Shown: positions 1-13,432 of the stretch, piece after piece
Layout of the letters: every line of letters starts with the position of its first letter
Position numbering within the stretch: the stretch's first letter is position 1
From: Daldinia sp. FL1419
Lineage: Eukaryota > Ascomycota > Sordariomycetes > Xylariales > Hypoxylaceae
Reading direction: 5' to 3'
NCBI GenBank assembly: GCA_025201765.1
Contig: MU623348.1
Location: forward strand, 186,001-250,000
Length of the DNA: 64,000 nucleotides
Made by a program: the position numbers and the translations under genes
Notes under the pieces: model-generated
Databases searched by the model: none
The model's input: only the letters and a program-made list of their open reading frames with translations
Told to the model about the DNA's origin: nothing

Positions 1-3000
1 GAAGACTTTTGTCGGGTAAAGATGATGCCTCTCAGCCCAAGTTACAATCGTTTGGTAGATAATTATATAAAAATAGTCAGTTGATTACTACCTCTTTATT
101 TTCCCGATACCTTGATAACAATGCTAACCATTTCGAAACAGTAACAAGATGCTTTACTTCAACCCACATGACTCTAGTATAGTTGGCGCGCCTACAGAAC
201 ACGAATTCGACTATCGCCGTCGAGACAAATCCGAATTATGGACACTCCAAATCCCAAATAAAATCCCTCTGAATAAATAATTCTAATGGTATTCCACTGG
301 TAAGTTTATCGTTTCAGTCGATTATCCTAGTAATGATATTAATTCCGCAAACCCAGGACTAAAGTTGGGATCAGATGAATGGTCCTTGAAAACAGCTATG
401 GACAACGTACATTTTGTACTTAACCCTCCTTTTCTACAAGAGTATAACTGGATTGGGCCAACCCTTCCTGACGCCACTGATCAAAACGTCTCATGGTCTG
501 ACATTGTTAACAACCCAGTTGACAACCTACCCGTTTTGGAAGTCGAACATCTTAGCGTTGATCTAGACATATACGATCAATGCTAATATCCTAATTACGG
601 GGGCCCGTGGTCATTTCTACGCGACCTGGATGACTCGTATGGAGAGAGTTTATAGCATCACGAACGAACCCGGGGCCACTGCCAAGATCGTGAGATTGGC
701 GGCGGTGCAGGTACGAAGAAATGGAAGGTGCGAGGCACTGTGTGGAAGTATAAAAGCCTTTCTGGGGAGGCTCCCCCATTTAGAATTCTCCAAGAATCAA
801 CACACTTATCGTTTTCTCTCTCTTTATCTGGCGGTACCTAGTCTTTACATAGTACTATGCTTCCGCGATAAGCTTAAATTCACTAGAATCAGTGGAAGGT
901 GTAATATGAAGAATGGGATGGGTACTTATAGTACGACTACGACAGCTCCTAAACTATAGATTTACATGTGACTACACAAGATCCGACGATGAGGAGGTTG
1001 ATTCATTCTACGAGCAGATTTCATGTTTATTCTAGCTCTAGCTTGTGATAAGGTGCTAACCTAGTCTTCACATAGTCTATAGATAACTTGAGATATCTGG
1101 AGCCGACCTCTCTCGAATACAACTCCATGCTATTTGAAGAATTCCCCATAGTTACCTAGTATTGATTGTATCACGGAAAAGGTGTCACGAGGCGTATTAA
1201 GAAGCGGGGAACTCTACTAACCTACGGAATTAGGAAGTTCTTGTTACAAGTAGAAGTTGTCTTACGGAATTTTAGGAACTACGCTGCTCGGCGTGCAAAG
1301 GGCAAGGACCATAGAAACCATGATTTAAGTTCCCTACACGTTTCTATCCTTCAACTTATGCAAAATATCTGGAAAGGCATGTAAATACCAATAAGTCTAA
1401 GGATGCCGTCATTAGCAACTTATCTAGGTACCCATGGCCTCGTATTTTAAGGCAGATGTGGTCCATAGGTAGTATCTACGCACTTTTCGACTTTGGAAAT
1501 CCTAAGTGAATTTCTTTTAAGCTTCAAAAGGCATTTCGACTATTAATTATATTACTCAATAGACAACACTTTAAGTGAATCATTTCCAGATTGTCATATT
1601 GCTAATTTTCAAGTAAATACCCACTATTGTGTAAGTTGGCTTTATAGTAGGTAGTATAAATTGCGTGTTGTTTTGTTTCTACTTATCTTCTACGTTATTC
1701 GTAAAGATTTGGCCTGAGACTAACATCCTATATCCTCACGTTCATATCCTACTTGTCCCCATGGTTTCTCTGGTAGTACACCCTATTCGTATGTTCGACT
1801 GTGTCGGGACCCCCACCAGCCCCCAACCAAGGAACATCGCCGGAATGAAGTCAAGACGAATAGATGATTCAGTCTAACGTCTTAAACAGTCCCTAGACGC
1901 GCACTAACACCGGTAAGATAATAAATAAGAGGTTAATGATCACGTCCTACTAACTCCAGTGTGCGTATTCCACGATCAAACACAAGATCACGATACTCCG
2001 TGACGGCATATGAGTTACTACCAATGATAACATAAACTTGTAGGAAATTCAAGGCAAAAAGTGCGTGCAAAATATGAACGGCAAACAGGCACCTCATCTG
2101 CTCTCCACCCTCTGGCGGACAAGAGGTTAAGGGTATTCACATATAAGATTGTTCATAAGATGTTGAATGGCCAAACACGACGCCGTAACTGCCATCAAGC
2201 AATTTCGTTTTAGGTATATAGTGCAACGTAAGAACAGTACACTATGCCGATTCAGTTATCCAAGCTAAAATTACCCCTTAAAGTACCTAATATACTTGGT
2301 GTTCCTCGTAGCGCATTGAGACGGAGCTTTTTATCTTCGAGTGAAAAGACCCGTAGTGTGAAAGAAACTCGAACGAAACGGGTAGATTAACCGACTCCTA
2401 TACTCCCTTCGACAAACATATAAGAACAGCTATCCTGAGTGTTGCTCGTCTATTTGGGAATGGGCTATGTATTATGATTAATGTACTCTCTAAGCCACAA
2501 TAAATAGGTACCTGTATGATGTGGGTAGATGTGGTACCTAGGTAGGTAGCTAAGTTACAACTGCAACGAGTAATCGGGACAGCCTCCTAACCTAGAGGGC
2601 GTGGTGAAGCCCTGGGAATAAAATCGGGGTAGTTTAGTCGGTTACATCGGACTTCTGTGTCCTACTATTCCCAGATTTCTACAGCAAGGCCCGTTATAAA
2701 CCGGCGGATAATGGGTCTTGTCTGAGTTTGGACTTTTTTCCCTCCCCCTTTATTTTCTTTAAAGAAGCTTGAGTCAAGCAATTCCCCTAAATAGCCTTCA
2801 GACTACCCGAGTTTAACGCCATGCAGTCAAAGACAATCGCTGTGGCGAATATTCCTCAGGGACTCCGAATACATCCACAGTAATAAAGCGCATTTGTCCA
2901 AGATTAATGTCCTATCAGTTAAGGATACTACGAATACAAATCTTACGTTGTCGCCACACGCGAACCATTATTTCAAGACTGTCGACGATAGGTGAGATGA

Positions 3001-4697
3001 TCAAGGGGCATATCAATCCCCCTTTTTTTTTGAAGCGTGACACTTCTCGAGCCTTCCGGGATATTTTGGATTTCATTATTTCCACCTTCGTTGACACATT
3101 AGCGCTTCATGACCAAAGACTAGCTGACGGTAATTATTCTTTGCTACCAGGTTTTGGCTTCATAGAATGTCACAGAAATCGCCTTCTCTTGGGTTACACG
3201 AGCCGGGCCACAACTACATCGACGCCCTTCTATATTTCTACCAACTACCAACATCCAACGGTAGCTCTCCATGCGGCTTACGAGGAGGTCGCATGAGATC
3301 TTCAAACAGTGTCGTCGACGTTGTTTCAACCACAATGGTAGAAAGTTAGGTGCGCCTATGCCCGAGCGTAACAATGAATTGACCATATGATCAATATTCC
3401 ACTCCAAGGCGACGAATCGTACGCTTTTAATATATACTTGAAACTATGACGCCTGTTTGACCATATCAAGCCAATCAAGGACACTACATACACCGACATA
3501 CGGCCTTCTTAGGTTCAATAGAATGTAAAGGGCTAAGGCCGGCAACAGGTTGCATTATTGAAGGTTAGTCGTTTGATGAGATTGGCCTAACCAAGATAAA
3601 AACGATGTTATTTCTCTTTGTGTTGTTGGCCGTCTCAACGGTGCCGTTCCAAGTCTTCGATGTGTATGGATAAGGTAGGTAGGCTTTCGAAATAATGGCG
3701 GTGGCAATGCCGCTTGTTTCCAAACCGCGCATATGGCAATAAGTAGCGATCTGGAGAGCAGCAACGTCAATCAAGCTCGAGTTGGTTTCAAAAGGCTGTT
3801 CCATATTGACCGACTACCTGGGTGGTTACTGGAATATGAGGGCAGATAATAGCAAGAGGATCTCTTAATTAGGCACGTAGGAAATAAAAGTAATTTACGT
3901 CTATTTAAAAATGCATAGTGTCAGCAAATACAATCAATCCTCTTCTTCGACTAGCCGTACGGGGGGAACTGGGTGACTCTTCGCAGGGATGAAATCAAGC
4001 CAACACCAAGACTCAACTTAAGTGTCTCATATCTCTTCCGGCGGATATTCATTGTTAAGCGCTTCTATACATGGTATTTATCAGTTTATAGCGTAATAAC
4101 CCTTTCGTGGCTCTCATTCTTGACATGCGTCTTGCTAGAATATTTTGTATGATTGAGCTAAACGTGGGTCGGAATGCTATCTGCAAGCACTTGAGACGGG
4201 ACATTTGAGACGATGGATATTTCAATATTCACGGCCACGAGATTTTTATATTTAGGCGGTTTAAGTTTAAGATCTCTTGTAAAACACCAAAGTGCCTCCC
4301 TTGCTTCTTGATTTACTTCGTGCATGTAATGATTTGGTAGGTAGGTAGGTAGTTTACCAACATCATAGCTTGTGCCTTGTGTTGTAGATGTGGCTAACTA
4401 AACCCTTTCTTGTGTGCCATCATATGTTAGGAACTTTAGTCTTAGCTCGTCGATGACAACGCACTGGGTAAAACAATTCAACGCGTCTTCAATTATGCCA
4501 TCTTCTAGTTGAAACTGATCTGCCCCTCAGATCAAGGCGATGTACTATATACAATGAATTCAAGTTGTAAACACTTAGGTATTAATCGTCTGCTGAGGTT
4601 GGACTTCGTTCCCTACATCATCGTTGCTATTCAAATATTTCTTTCTCTCCCTCTACGCTCTTCGATTCGATTTAATAGGCCCGAAATACTAAACCTT
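1..4697. other. gene-poor stretch, no supportable gene
   Basis: I find no convincing gene here. Open frames of 60-130 codons occur on both strands (for example 365-586 and 2907-3296 on +, 3565-3804 on -), but none carries a motif I recognise and none joins to neighbours through good splice sites. Base composition is moderately AT-rich and mixed, not the extreme AT bias of heavily RIP-mutated DNA. Short TAGGTAGG/TACCTAGG tracts occur near 2510-2560 and 4337-4352. The stretch is best read as intergenic or decayed sequence. Confidence 0.5.
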
Positions 4698-5294
4698 TTA
4701 TCTGAACTGGACCCTGAAAGGGAGCGGTATGTCGCCGAGCCAGTGCTTGAAAAGAGCGAAAGCGCGGATAAGGATGTTGCGGACTGAGTTCCTATGACAT
4801 CTGTTGGCTTGCCTGCTATGAGTATTAGCATTGGGTAGAATTTGTTTTGATAAAGCAGGGAACTCGCGGATATTGCCCCGTCCGCCAATACCATAACTCC
4901 TGAGTTGCGCATCCCTCTCTTTAACTTCACTCCCCGCCTCGTAATTTAAATCATCTGAACTTTGTCGTCTTCGAGGCCGAGCCGTTGTACCACCTACTGC
5001 CGTGTCGAAACGTGGTTGGCTTGCCGACCGTAAGTTGGCCACAGATACGCTACGGACTGGTGCTAATCGACCTTGTATCCTCACACAATGCCGCGGCCGT
5101 TCCTGTACCGGCAACAGACGGCTAGTTTCAGGATCTAGATCCGGCAACGCTATCGTTTTATCATCGTCGCTGTTTCTGGGGCCGCTATTGGGAAGGAATG
5201 CAGATAGCTCGTTAAGTAGCGGTGGCAGGGGAGGTGGCGGCGTATAAGGACGCGAACGCATGATGGGTAATTTCTGTTTTTGCCGCTTCTGCAT
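4698..5294 (-). CDS. doubtful hypothetical protein, Pro/Arg/Ser-rich
   Basis: This is a 198-codon open frame that I cannot assign to a family. The N-terminal part is proline-rich (a PPPPLPP run near residue 18), the middle is rich in Arg and Ser, and near residues 132-141 is a GIGGRGNIRE stretch. That stretch loosely resembles the GRGGAGN signature of small fungal DUF3602-type proteins. Just upstream on the same strand a second open frame (5212-5436) overlaps in another phase, so a spliced longer gene is possible; I found no clean junction. The flanks are gene-poor, so this could be a chance ORF or a relic. Confidence is low. Confidence 0.25.
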   Translation of the reverse strand: MQKRQKQKLPIMRSRPYTPPPPLPPLLNELSAFLPNSGPRNSDDDKTIALPDLDPETSRLLPVQERPRHCVRIQGRLAPVRSVSVANLRSASQPRFDTAVGGTTARPRRRQSSDDLNYEAGSEVKERDAQLRSYGIGGRGNIREFPALSKQILPNANTHSRQANRCHRNSVRNILIRAFALFKHWLGDIPLPFRVQFR

Positions 5295-5947
5295 CCGCCA
5301 CGTCGCGGAAAGCCAACTTAGCAGCCGGTAGGATTGACTTTTGGCTTTCGGAATCTACGTTAGGTCGGAAACGGGCTGCATTGAGTCCCAATGATATCTT
5401 CCCGCTTTTCGGTAAAATTAATCCCTCAGATCGCAAAGCTTGAATACTGTAGATACCTTGTCGTCGTGAATTGCAGCGTCGATTATATCATATTGCATGT
5501 GGAAAAGGGGAAATTAAAGCGAGAAGGGAAAAAAAAACACGCCAAAGGCGCGGAAAAGACATGTTAGACAAGGGAGCAACCTGAAAAGCAACACGAGAAA
5601 CACAAGAAACACAAGTGACCCTTCGGACTTGGGGATTTCGATGGCTTGAGACTAGGCGTCGCTATCGCGTGGATTTAGCGTATGCTTTTGCTTTTATTGT
5701 ATGCACAATGGAAATTACTAAAATGTTGTTGGATTAAGAGATAACAACGATAAAAGAAAATCCCCCTGGATGGGAATTGATACGGATCTCCAAAGAAACT
5801 ATTATCGACCAATATCTTACTCTAAGACTCGATGAATAGGAATTATCTATCGATATAGTTATGAATCTATTTACAATCAAAGTTGTCGAATGGAAATGTC
5901 AGCAGACCTTTGAGGCTCTATGAGATCGGCAAAAGGGATTCGAGACA

Positions 5948-5991
5948 GACACACACACACACGCGCGCACACTCACACTCACACTCACACA
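5948..5991. repeat. CA-type microsatellite
   Basis: This is a run of alternating CA, then CG, then a CTCACA-like pattern. It is a simple low-complexity repeat with no flanking gene. Confidence 0.85.
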
Positions 5992-7077
5992 CCAAATCCG
6001 AACCATGGCTTCAATTCCAAAGGGTCGTGGGTCAAAAGTTCGCGTGTCGCGTATGCAGGGACGTGGCGCTGACATAACAGATTCCCTCGTGGCTGCGCGG
6101 CCTTTGGATTATATAAAATTGAGTACCTAAACTCGCGTAGTTTTGGGCGAACCAAAATACCTATCGTTGCGGCGAAATCGTATTTTGAATGCCGTCGTCG
6201 CCAATCGCATTGCGCATTTACAATTTGTTGGAATTTTTGTAATTAACATGACTCGCGACGCGGATTACTAATAACCAAATAACGTAAAACAAATGCCTAT
6301 TCATTTTCCCGTTTTCCCCTTATTAAACTATTCATACTATTGATGGAACAATGGGTTAATTAGTAGGCTATCGTACCACCTGAAATTGCAATTATCTCTA
6401 TTACTTATTACCTCTCGAATTACGGCTCGTAAGGCTTAGGGCTAATAACTAAGGTCCTGGTAGTAGTAACTGACTATGTGGGTATGAAGCGGTCGCTCCC
6501 GCGAGTCGGGGCTTCGAGTTCATGTTTAAAATGACATCTTTTCCTTGTGTTGTGTCGTCGATGCTATCGTCATAAATTTATGAGGATTTATTGAATGGGA
6601 AAAAATGAAAATAAGAGTTCAAGGTTTGAAGGTTCGTGTAACGCTGCATATGGGCCGAATAACTTGCTCACAGCGCTCGTTACGGACCGTAACCCCGCTC
6701 CATAAATGCACAAATTATGCTTACCAACTGCAATTGAAATTTTCATAGCAAATGCAGTTTCGCTTATCCACAAAATCTACCTCTAAAATCATAACAAACA
6801 TAACATTGTATTAGTTAACTATGTACAAGTACATAATAAGTCTCCATCTGCAATGGATGTACATATGCATGCTCCTACAAAACATGCGATCTTATGCGCA
6901 TATGTACGCAGGCAGTTCGCAGCTACATTATGCAAGTTCTCTCTCCCTTGCTTAAAATGAGGGGTTATCATCACGCTCATTGGTGGCGTTATCTTTTTTT
7001 TTTTTTTCCTTTCCAAAGTCACCGCCGGGAGTTGCGAAGAGGATCAACGATCAACAATCGCCCAGTCGCTAGCGAGA

Positions 7078-7320
7078 ATTAATTGCGCAGTCTTGGCATA
7101 CCTCCCCAAATTCAACATCACTTAATATCTTCAATATCTTCAACTCAAAAAAATTACAAAAAATATTAGAATTTAATTGAATTTTTTTTAATTTAATTAG
7201 TAAAAAATTTGTATAATTTACGCTTATTTTGGTAGTATAATTGGTATAGTTTACAATAAGTATCAATATAAGAAAGGGTTGGAATTTTTAAGGTAGAATG
7301 CCAAGACTGCGCAATCAATT
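7078..7320. mobile_element. MITE-like inverted-repeat element, very AT-rich core
   Basis: Two arms are exact reverse complements over 18 bp: 7082-7099 (ATTGCGCAGTCTTGGCAT) and 7298-7315. The similarity continues outward for several bases with mismatches. The roughly 200 bp between the arms is dominated by A and T (7130-7290) and has no coding potential. Short size, terminal inverted repeats and no ORF are what is expected of a non-autonomous DNA transposon. AATT lies just outside both arms and may be a target-site duplication, but the sequence is too AT-rich to be sure. No transposase source is in the window. Confidence 0.55.
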
Positions 7321-9755
7321 TTCTCTTCTGACGGTCGCCTTTTCATCACTTGGGACGAAGCATAGAAAAGGAGACGAAACTTCCATGTCGTCATCCACAC
7401 GTGAGCTTCGCATATGTCTTGCAGACGTCTCATGCATCCCTTGGAATTCGGCAGAGTTAAGAAGAAGAAAATCTCTCCTCTCACTTGCAGAGTAGCTTTC
7501 TTATGTCGATTGGTAATTCGCTTAGCACTTGATCGTTTCAAAGAATGTTGTATTTGGAGATTTTAATTTTTATTTCTCTTCAATTTTCCCTTTCTCTTAC
7601 TCGCGGTAGTTTCATTTCTTACATTACTTGTTAGTTCGACCGGTGTATTTACTGCAACAGCTCTCTTACTCCGCGCTGATGATGCACTCTTCAGCTTTGT
7701 TTATGCGATGCCTCGGTAAACGCTATGCTCACCGTCACCGTTGTTGCAATTTCTGCGAGCTAGAAGATGCGAGGGGTTTAATTAACTACTGCGGGGTGAT
7801 CGAGAAGGCGAGATCAGAAACGGGCCCCCTATACATTGCATCCTGTCGTGTAAGTACATAGAAAATTTCTGTATGATATGCAGCTATCTTGGGTACCTAG
7901 TAAATATGCAAGAGATACAAGAGATGTAAGCCTCACCATTACCAATGTACTGGGAATGGTAGGTAGTATTTTCAACGATGAATGGTACCTATTTTGTCAA
8001 TTTGTCCTGTTTTTGTTACCAATTGGGATAACCATGCTCGGGATAATCAACAATCAAAAATCAGCAATCAACAACTCGCAACTATTACGTCTTTGCGCTG
8101 GTCGTGGATTTCATCTCTAATCGACTTGCAGCAGGGCTGAAAGGATTAGCTGCTAGGTTAAAACCAAGATTCGATCCATGATGATAGCACCCTAAAACAA
8201 TTAGCATGGTTTTTCTCTTAGGTAAACTGGGTTAACAAGTCTAGACCGTTGATGTTTGTTACTATTCCCTGAAAGACGCTCGGTCTCGAATCGTGAGGCG
8301 GATGCATTTTCACCCGGTTAACCTCCTTGCAACCCCGCGCTTAGTGATCAAAATACATGTTATAATTATCCTCGCGTATAACAAGAAAGGGGCGCAGCAA
8401 TAAGCATAAAAACAAAAGCCATCGTCGATGTGGAGTTGGACTGTGTTGACCCCGTTGTTGACCACGTCCGGATCCCTGCTGTGCCACTGACCCTTCATAT
8501 CCTTGCTGCCGCGACGTGCCCAGGGAAATAGCTTCAACTAGATACGTGCACTAATTCTTATCTCTAACGATTCAAATAATAAGGCAAATAATAAGGCCGT
8601 GGATGAACCGTTTGAACCATTGGCGAAAATCGCTTCGTTGTGGCACTACATTAGCCCCCTAATATCATCCTAATACATATTGTGCAGTCGTAATATTGTT
8701 CCGTTAGTCCCCGGATCCCGTGTCTTAGCCCGGGATCGTCTCTTCTAGTGGCTTGGTCCGGGTTTGAGATGCCTTCCGAAGTCGGCACGGTCTCCGTGAT
8801 TGGGTCTTGTCAGCTTTGAAATTAACTGCTAAGATTCATGTTGTCGATCATTGATCTGTCAGCAAATATGAGCCTCTTCAGACTTGATCATTATTGATAA
8901 CGTGGAGCATAATTCAACGAGCCTCGAGGTTACTTCCAATAACCGCAGCTCTCTTTCTATTTGTCCCCTTTTCCAATTTATATGGTATGCATGTCATATT
9001 ACCGTGTGCATGAAACGGGCATTGGGTTGGAGCACATAAACCAACTTGCATATTACTTGCTAGAATGAGACCTCTGCAGTAAAGTTCCTTGCCGTCGGTA
9101 GCATATCCGATGACATGGTTCGAGCGTTGCATGATATTAGGATAAGAACTTGGAATGCTAGACAGGGTAAAGAGAAAATTTATTTCGCAAGGTTATATCC
9201 TATTCGACGACGCAAGCGAGTGGCTGGCTTTACAGTGTGTATTCTACTTACCCCTATCTCTCGGGGCTAATACGTCTTGACTGTGTAAACACTGTCCTCT
9301 CACGGAGATGGAAACAAGAATGGCACGTGAAAAAGACTTATGCTGGGCTCGCTGCACGTGTTTCTTGCACTGCGTCGATGAGGTATTATGCATAGGTACC
9401 CAGCCTCATTACGCGCTGGTCGCTTGAATTACGGGTATCTTCTAGTTTCTACGCAACAAAGCATACTCTCTGGTAATAGTACAGGTAGAGCTTTCTCAAC
9501 AGAAGCAAAAAAATAACAGATCATGCTGACGCGCCAGCGGAATGTCGTGTAGAAAAAACCAAAATAGAATAAAATAAAAAATAAAAACATAGAAAATAAA
9601 AAGTAAAATTCCACCACCAAGTGCTTTTAATACATCGTCGCGCAGACAATTCCGTCCCAGTCCGTAGTCCCATAACCCCCCCGATAGAAGTACAAACCCT
9701 CATTAGCACACGCCCGTGCTTGCTCACAGAGCACGTAGAAAAGATCTAGAGTAGT

Positions 9756-11958
9756 CTAGTTCGGAGTTGGCTCCTGCGAGTCTAAAGGTTTTAAGCTGTC
9801 GTCTAGAGATTCTAGCTTCTTCATGTTGCCGTATTTGCTCATCCATTCGCTGTTAACATTGCGATAATCTTCGGGTCCGTATGGGTCGTAAAGCTCCGCC
9901 AGGAAGCCCTTCTTGCGGTAGATGTTGAGACCCAAGTCGCGCTGCAAGAGATCGAGATACGGCACGGCGTCGAAGATGAAATTAGGGTTCTTTGTACCGT
10001 CGGTCGGGTAGCGCCATTTGCCGAAACGATTGTATAACATGGTCTCGTACTGAAGCTGGTCCATTGCCTTCGCATCGCCGACCGCAATCGACGGGTCGCG
10101 TTCCAGCTTCCCGGCGAAATAGGCGCTGATCCAAAGGCCTTGGAGATGCGCAGTTATCATATTACTCAAGTTGGAAACAATGCCGATAAATGCCGTGTCG
10201 CGGGTGCGCAGGAACCGCTCTGCCGGAGGTACGATAAAGTGATGCAACATGTACGGCGTGAGGGGCTTGTATGGGGTCACATCGTCGTCACTCATGATGC
10301 CCTTCTGCTCGGTCATGGGGACATAATTCTCGTTCCACACGGGCGGGTCCTTCAGTCGAGGGAAGCGTTCTAGAATGTCCTTATCGACTCGTGCCATTAA
10401 TTCTGGGTTGTTGGCAAGGTCGGTAGCTGGTGCATTGGCGTTCGGAGTGTGCGGAACACCAAGTTCACTTTCGATGCCTTCCGGCAGAAGCTTGATGGGC
10501 GGTACGTGCTTCCAGCCGGTGTGAGCAAGCAAAGCGTCGGACTCAAACTCGGTGCCGTCGGATAGATGGACCTTTCCTGGGCTGAGATGATCAATTTCGC
10601 TAACGTAAACGTTGACGAGATCGCTCTTGACGACATCCATGAAGTCGGTATCGTAATTCATGATACTAAAGCTAGCCCCTGTAAACATGGCGCTTGTCCA
10701 AGGCTTCAGCTTCGCCGTCTTAGGATGGGAGTCGTATCTGTTGAGACTGATGACATCTCCACTTAACACCTTCCAAAAGGAGTTAACGATAGCACGTCCG
10801 ACGGGAGTGCCATGGTAAAAGCCACGAATTCCGCCGTAGCCGTCGATATCGCCCCATGCGCAAGGGCTGAACCATGTCAAGAAGCGCATGTCTATTCCAG
10901 TGCGTTAATAAAAATAATATTAAAAAAAATAAAAAAATAAAAAAAAACCCTTGAAAGTCGAGCCTCATATGAGTTATCACAAAATAACTTACTGGCAAGC
11001 TTTTCGATCCACTTCTTCAGTGGAGTTACATAGGATGGAGCTATCCAACACGGACCGTGGCCAGAAGCTATTGAATTCGGTTAACACGCCGCGAGCTACT
11101 ATTTAATATTGCAAAGGCACTTACACCGAATCACCCAATCGACTTTGACGCCGGCGGTGGCGTAGGCGTAAACGGCATCCCAGGCGAATTTCGTGGCGCC
11201 GAAGATCGTCACTCTCTTGGCCGTCTGCAAGGTATCGGCATTTTGCTTAAATTGCTTGCCGTGGAATATCCTGCCACCGAACGTCTCTTCACCTTCAAAA
11301 TGCGGCAAGAATGGTTCAGAAGTTAAACCAGTGGCAAATATAACTCGACGTGCGAACACCTTTGTCTCAGCTTGATCCGGAGGCCGAACCGTCAAGACCC
11401 AACCGCCCTCGACGGTATCCTGATGCTCAGCAACGAGGACTTTGGTATTTAGACGGACCAAGTTGGCAATTCCAAACCGGGCAGCGTACGCCTTGAGGTA
11501 GTTGTTGATAACCTCACCTGGCATATGCTCGCCCGTCTTGACGCCGAATGTCGGCGTGTCCATAGGAAAGTCGGGGTACTCGAACGTCCCCAATAGATTG
11601 TTGCTCTTCAAACCTGGGTATAGACGGTCGTCGGCCCACGTGCCGCCCAAGCTGGACTGAGAGTCGAACACTGCCAGCGAGCATTCTGGTTGAGTTACGT
11701 GAAACTGCTTTGCGGCGGCCAATCCGTACCAACCTGCCGAGCCGGTGGGGTCAGCTATACGCCCTTACGGTAGGTAGTATGATGAATGAGAGCCCCTCTT
11801 GCCGGGACATATATAACGAAGGAAGGCCGAAGAATAAGGAGAGAGGTAGGCAATATGAACTTACCGGCACCAACAACGACGCAGTCCAGCTTCTCCATTG
11901 TGATGTTCTCCGTGGCGGCGATGGGATCGCGCTTTTCGGTGAAGTCTGTAGCGGCCAT
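9756..11958 (-). CDS. flavin-containing monooxygenase (FMO-like), 637 aa, four exons
   Basis: Exons are 11865-11958, 11125-11733, 10993-11067 and 9756-10891; all junctions are GT-AG and the phases join to 637 codons. The product should bind FAD and NADPH and oxygenate a soft nucleophile or carbonyl substrate; the substrate is unknown. The FAD motif GAGWYG is at residues 30-35 and is cut by intron 1. The FMO-identifying pattern FxGxxxHxxxF lies near residues 183-193 (FGGRIFHGKQF), with FATG at 164-167. The second dinucleotide site reads GATKFA near 210-215, a departure from the usual GxGxSA. Exon 3 supplies the link through HGPCWIAPSYVTP. The start is the first ATG giving an intact Rossmann strand; an acidic/polar 20-residue leader precedes it. 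It is one of four scattered accessory oxidation or membrane genes. Confidence 0.88.
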
Positions 11959-13387
11959 GATGATACACTTACACTAAGCTAGCTCGGTGCTTTATCCGAA
12001 GGGCCTTCCTTGACATACGCAAACAAGCAATGGCGTCTTCTTGGGGTATAGAGAAAAGAACCGGGAGGCTGGATAAAAGGTCATAGGATAAACTTGAGAA
12101 TGCTAAACGCACTGAAGGCGCCGAGGGGCTAGGACATAGTAAGTATGTAGTCAAGACTTTGAGAGAGAGAAGAGAGAGAGAGCTCTTCTACCCTCCCTTT
12201 CTTCCCACGCGGCAGAGGGCCTCGACCTATTTTGCACCATTGCCATAGTACCAGCCTGCTTGCGCAGAAAACGGCATCGCTCGTCTCATTCAACATCCCG
12301 ACGGCCCGCCCTAATCTGTCGTCTCCCCTAGTCGTACGGTGCGAAGCAAGGGTGCACGGGGTCCGTGTCTTGGGATTCTGGGGGGAGGGGCGACAGCATG
12401 ACAAGGGACTGATGTCTACGCTACCTAAGATTATGAAGTGGTTCTCGAAACGGCAACCCTCCACAGTCTTGGCAGGTATTGCTAAATGTTAATCTAATCC
12501 GCCAACGTCAAACAGTATATCAGCCGAGAAAGTTCATGCCAATCATTTGCTATTCCTGGATTTGTTTGGTCTCACCCGTCCCGTCGTTACAATCCATAAT
12601 AGACGTAATAGTAGTTAGCTGCTCCTTTTCGTCTGCTGGAGACCCCACTTATCCTACGAGGGCCTGGTCATTAATTGACCATCTTATAGCCCTGTCTAAG
12701 TCCAGACGATCCCCAGCTTGCTGTTGTGATATGCACGCAATCCAGATACTTAGCACGACCAATTAAAACGTGGCCGTCGGCACAGACCGACCGATGGATA
12801 TGCCATGTTTACGATGATAGCGGAGTGCCACGATAAATAATAAAAATAAAATAAAATAACTGAGGGGGATCCGTGACCGAAGGCCAGCCAGTTATGAGAT
12901 GAATAGTTATTACATCGTCACCAACACATAAATAAAATTTCCCACTATTGCTTATGTCTAAGTCGTTTAGGTACTCACTAAATACTAACTTGCATATGTA
13001 ATGCATCGGTGCAGCACACCATCTCCGTTTACCTGTCGTAGATTCGTAGATGCGTAGACGTTCTGGCCTGCACCCGTCTCTTTATGGAGGGTGGCATGCA
13101 TAATAGCATCAGATAGACAGCCACAAGTCCGAAATACAAGTCTACAAGTTACGCCATGCCATGCCATGCATGGCTACCTACCTAGGTAGCCTATGTAGTT
13201 AATACCGAACGGGTAGGTTGGCAATTCCGGATGGCATTTCCCGCCATACTGAGGCTCTCTTGGCTGTTTGGCTCGTCTAGCTTCGAATTCTCGAATCCTT
13301 CTCTCCGAGTCCTAGGACCTAGGTTCCCCCTTGCGCATTCGGCTCCTTCTTTTTACATAAGAGCAACGATAAGAATTCTAGGGTCAG

Positions 13388-13432
<45 letters not shown>

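Larger units (their letters stand above)
5295..9755. other. intergenic stretch with simple repeats, no gene seen
   Basis: I see no supportable gene. It contains a CA/CG/CTCACA microsatellite at about 5948-5991 and an inverted-repeat element at about 7078-7320 (listed separately). Small open frames elsewhere (for example 8310-8537 and 8914-9132 on -) show no family motif. The last few hundred bases, below 9755, lie downstream of the monooxygenase gene and would hold its 3' end. Confidence 0.5.

Noticed and set aside
8690..8745. Hairpin GATCCC...GGGATC as a possible RNA gene
   Set aside because: The stem is only 6-8 bp and has no tRNA arms or conserved RNA motif; such palindromes are expected by chance.
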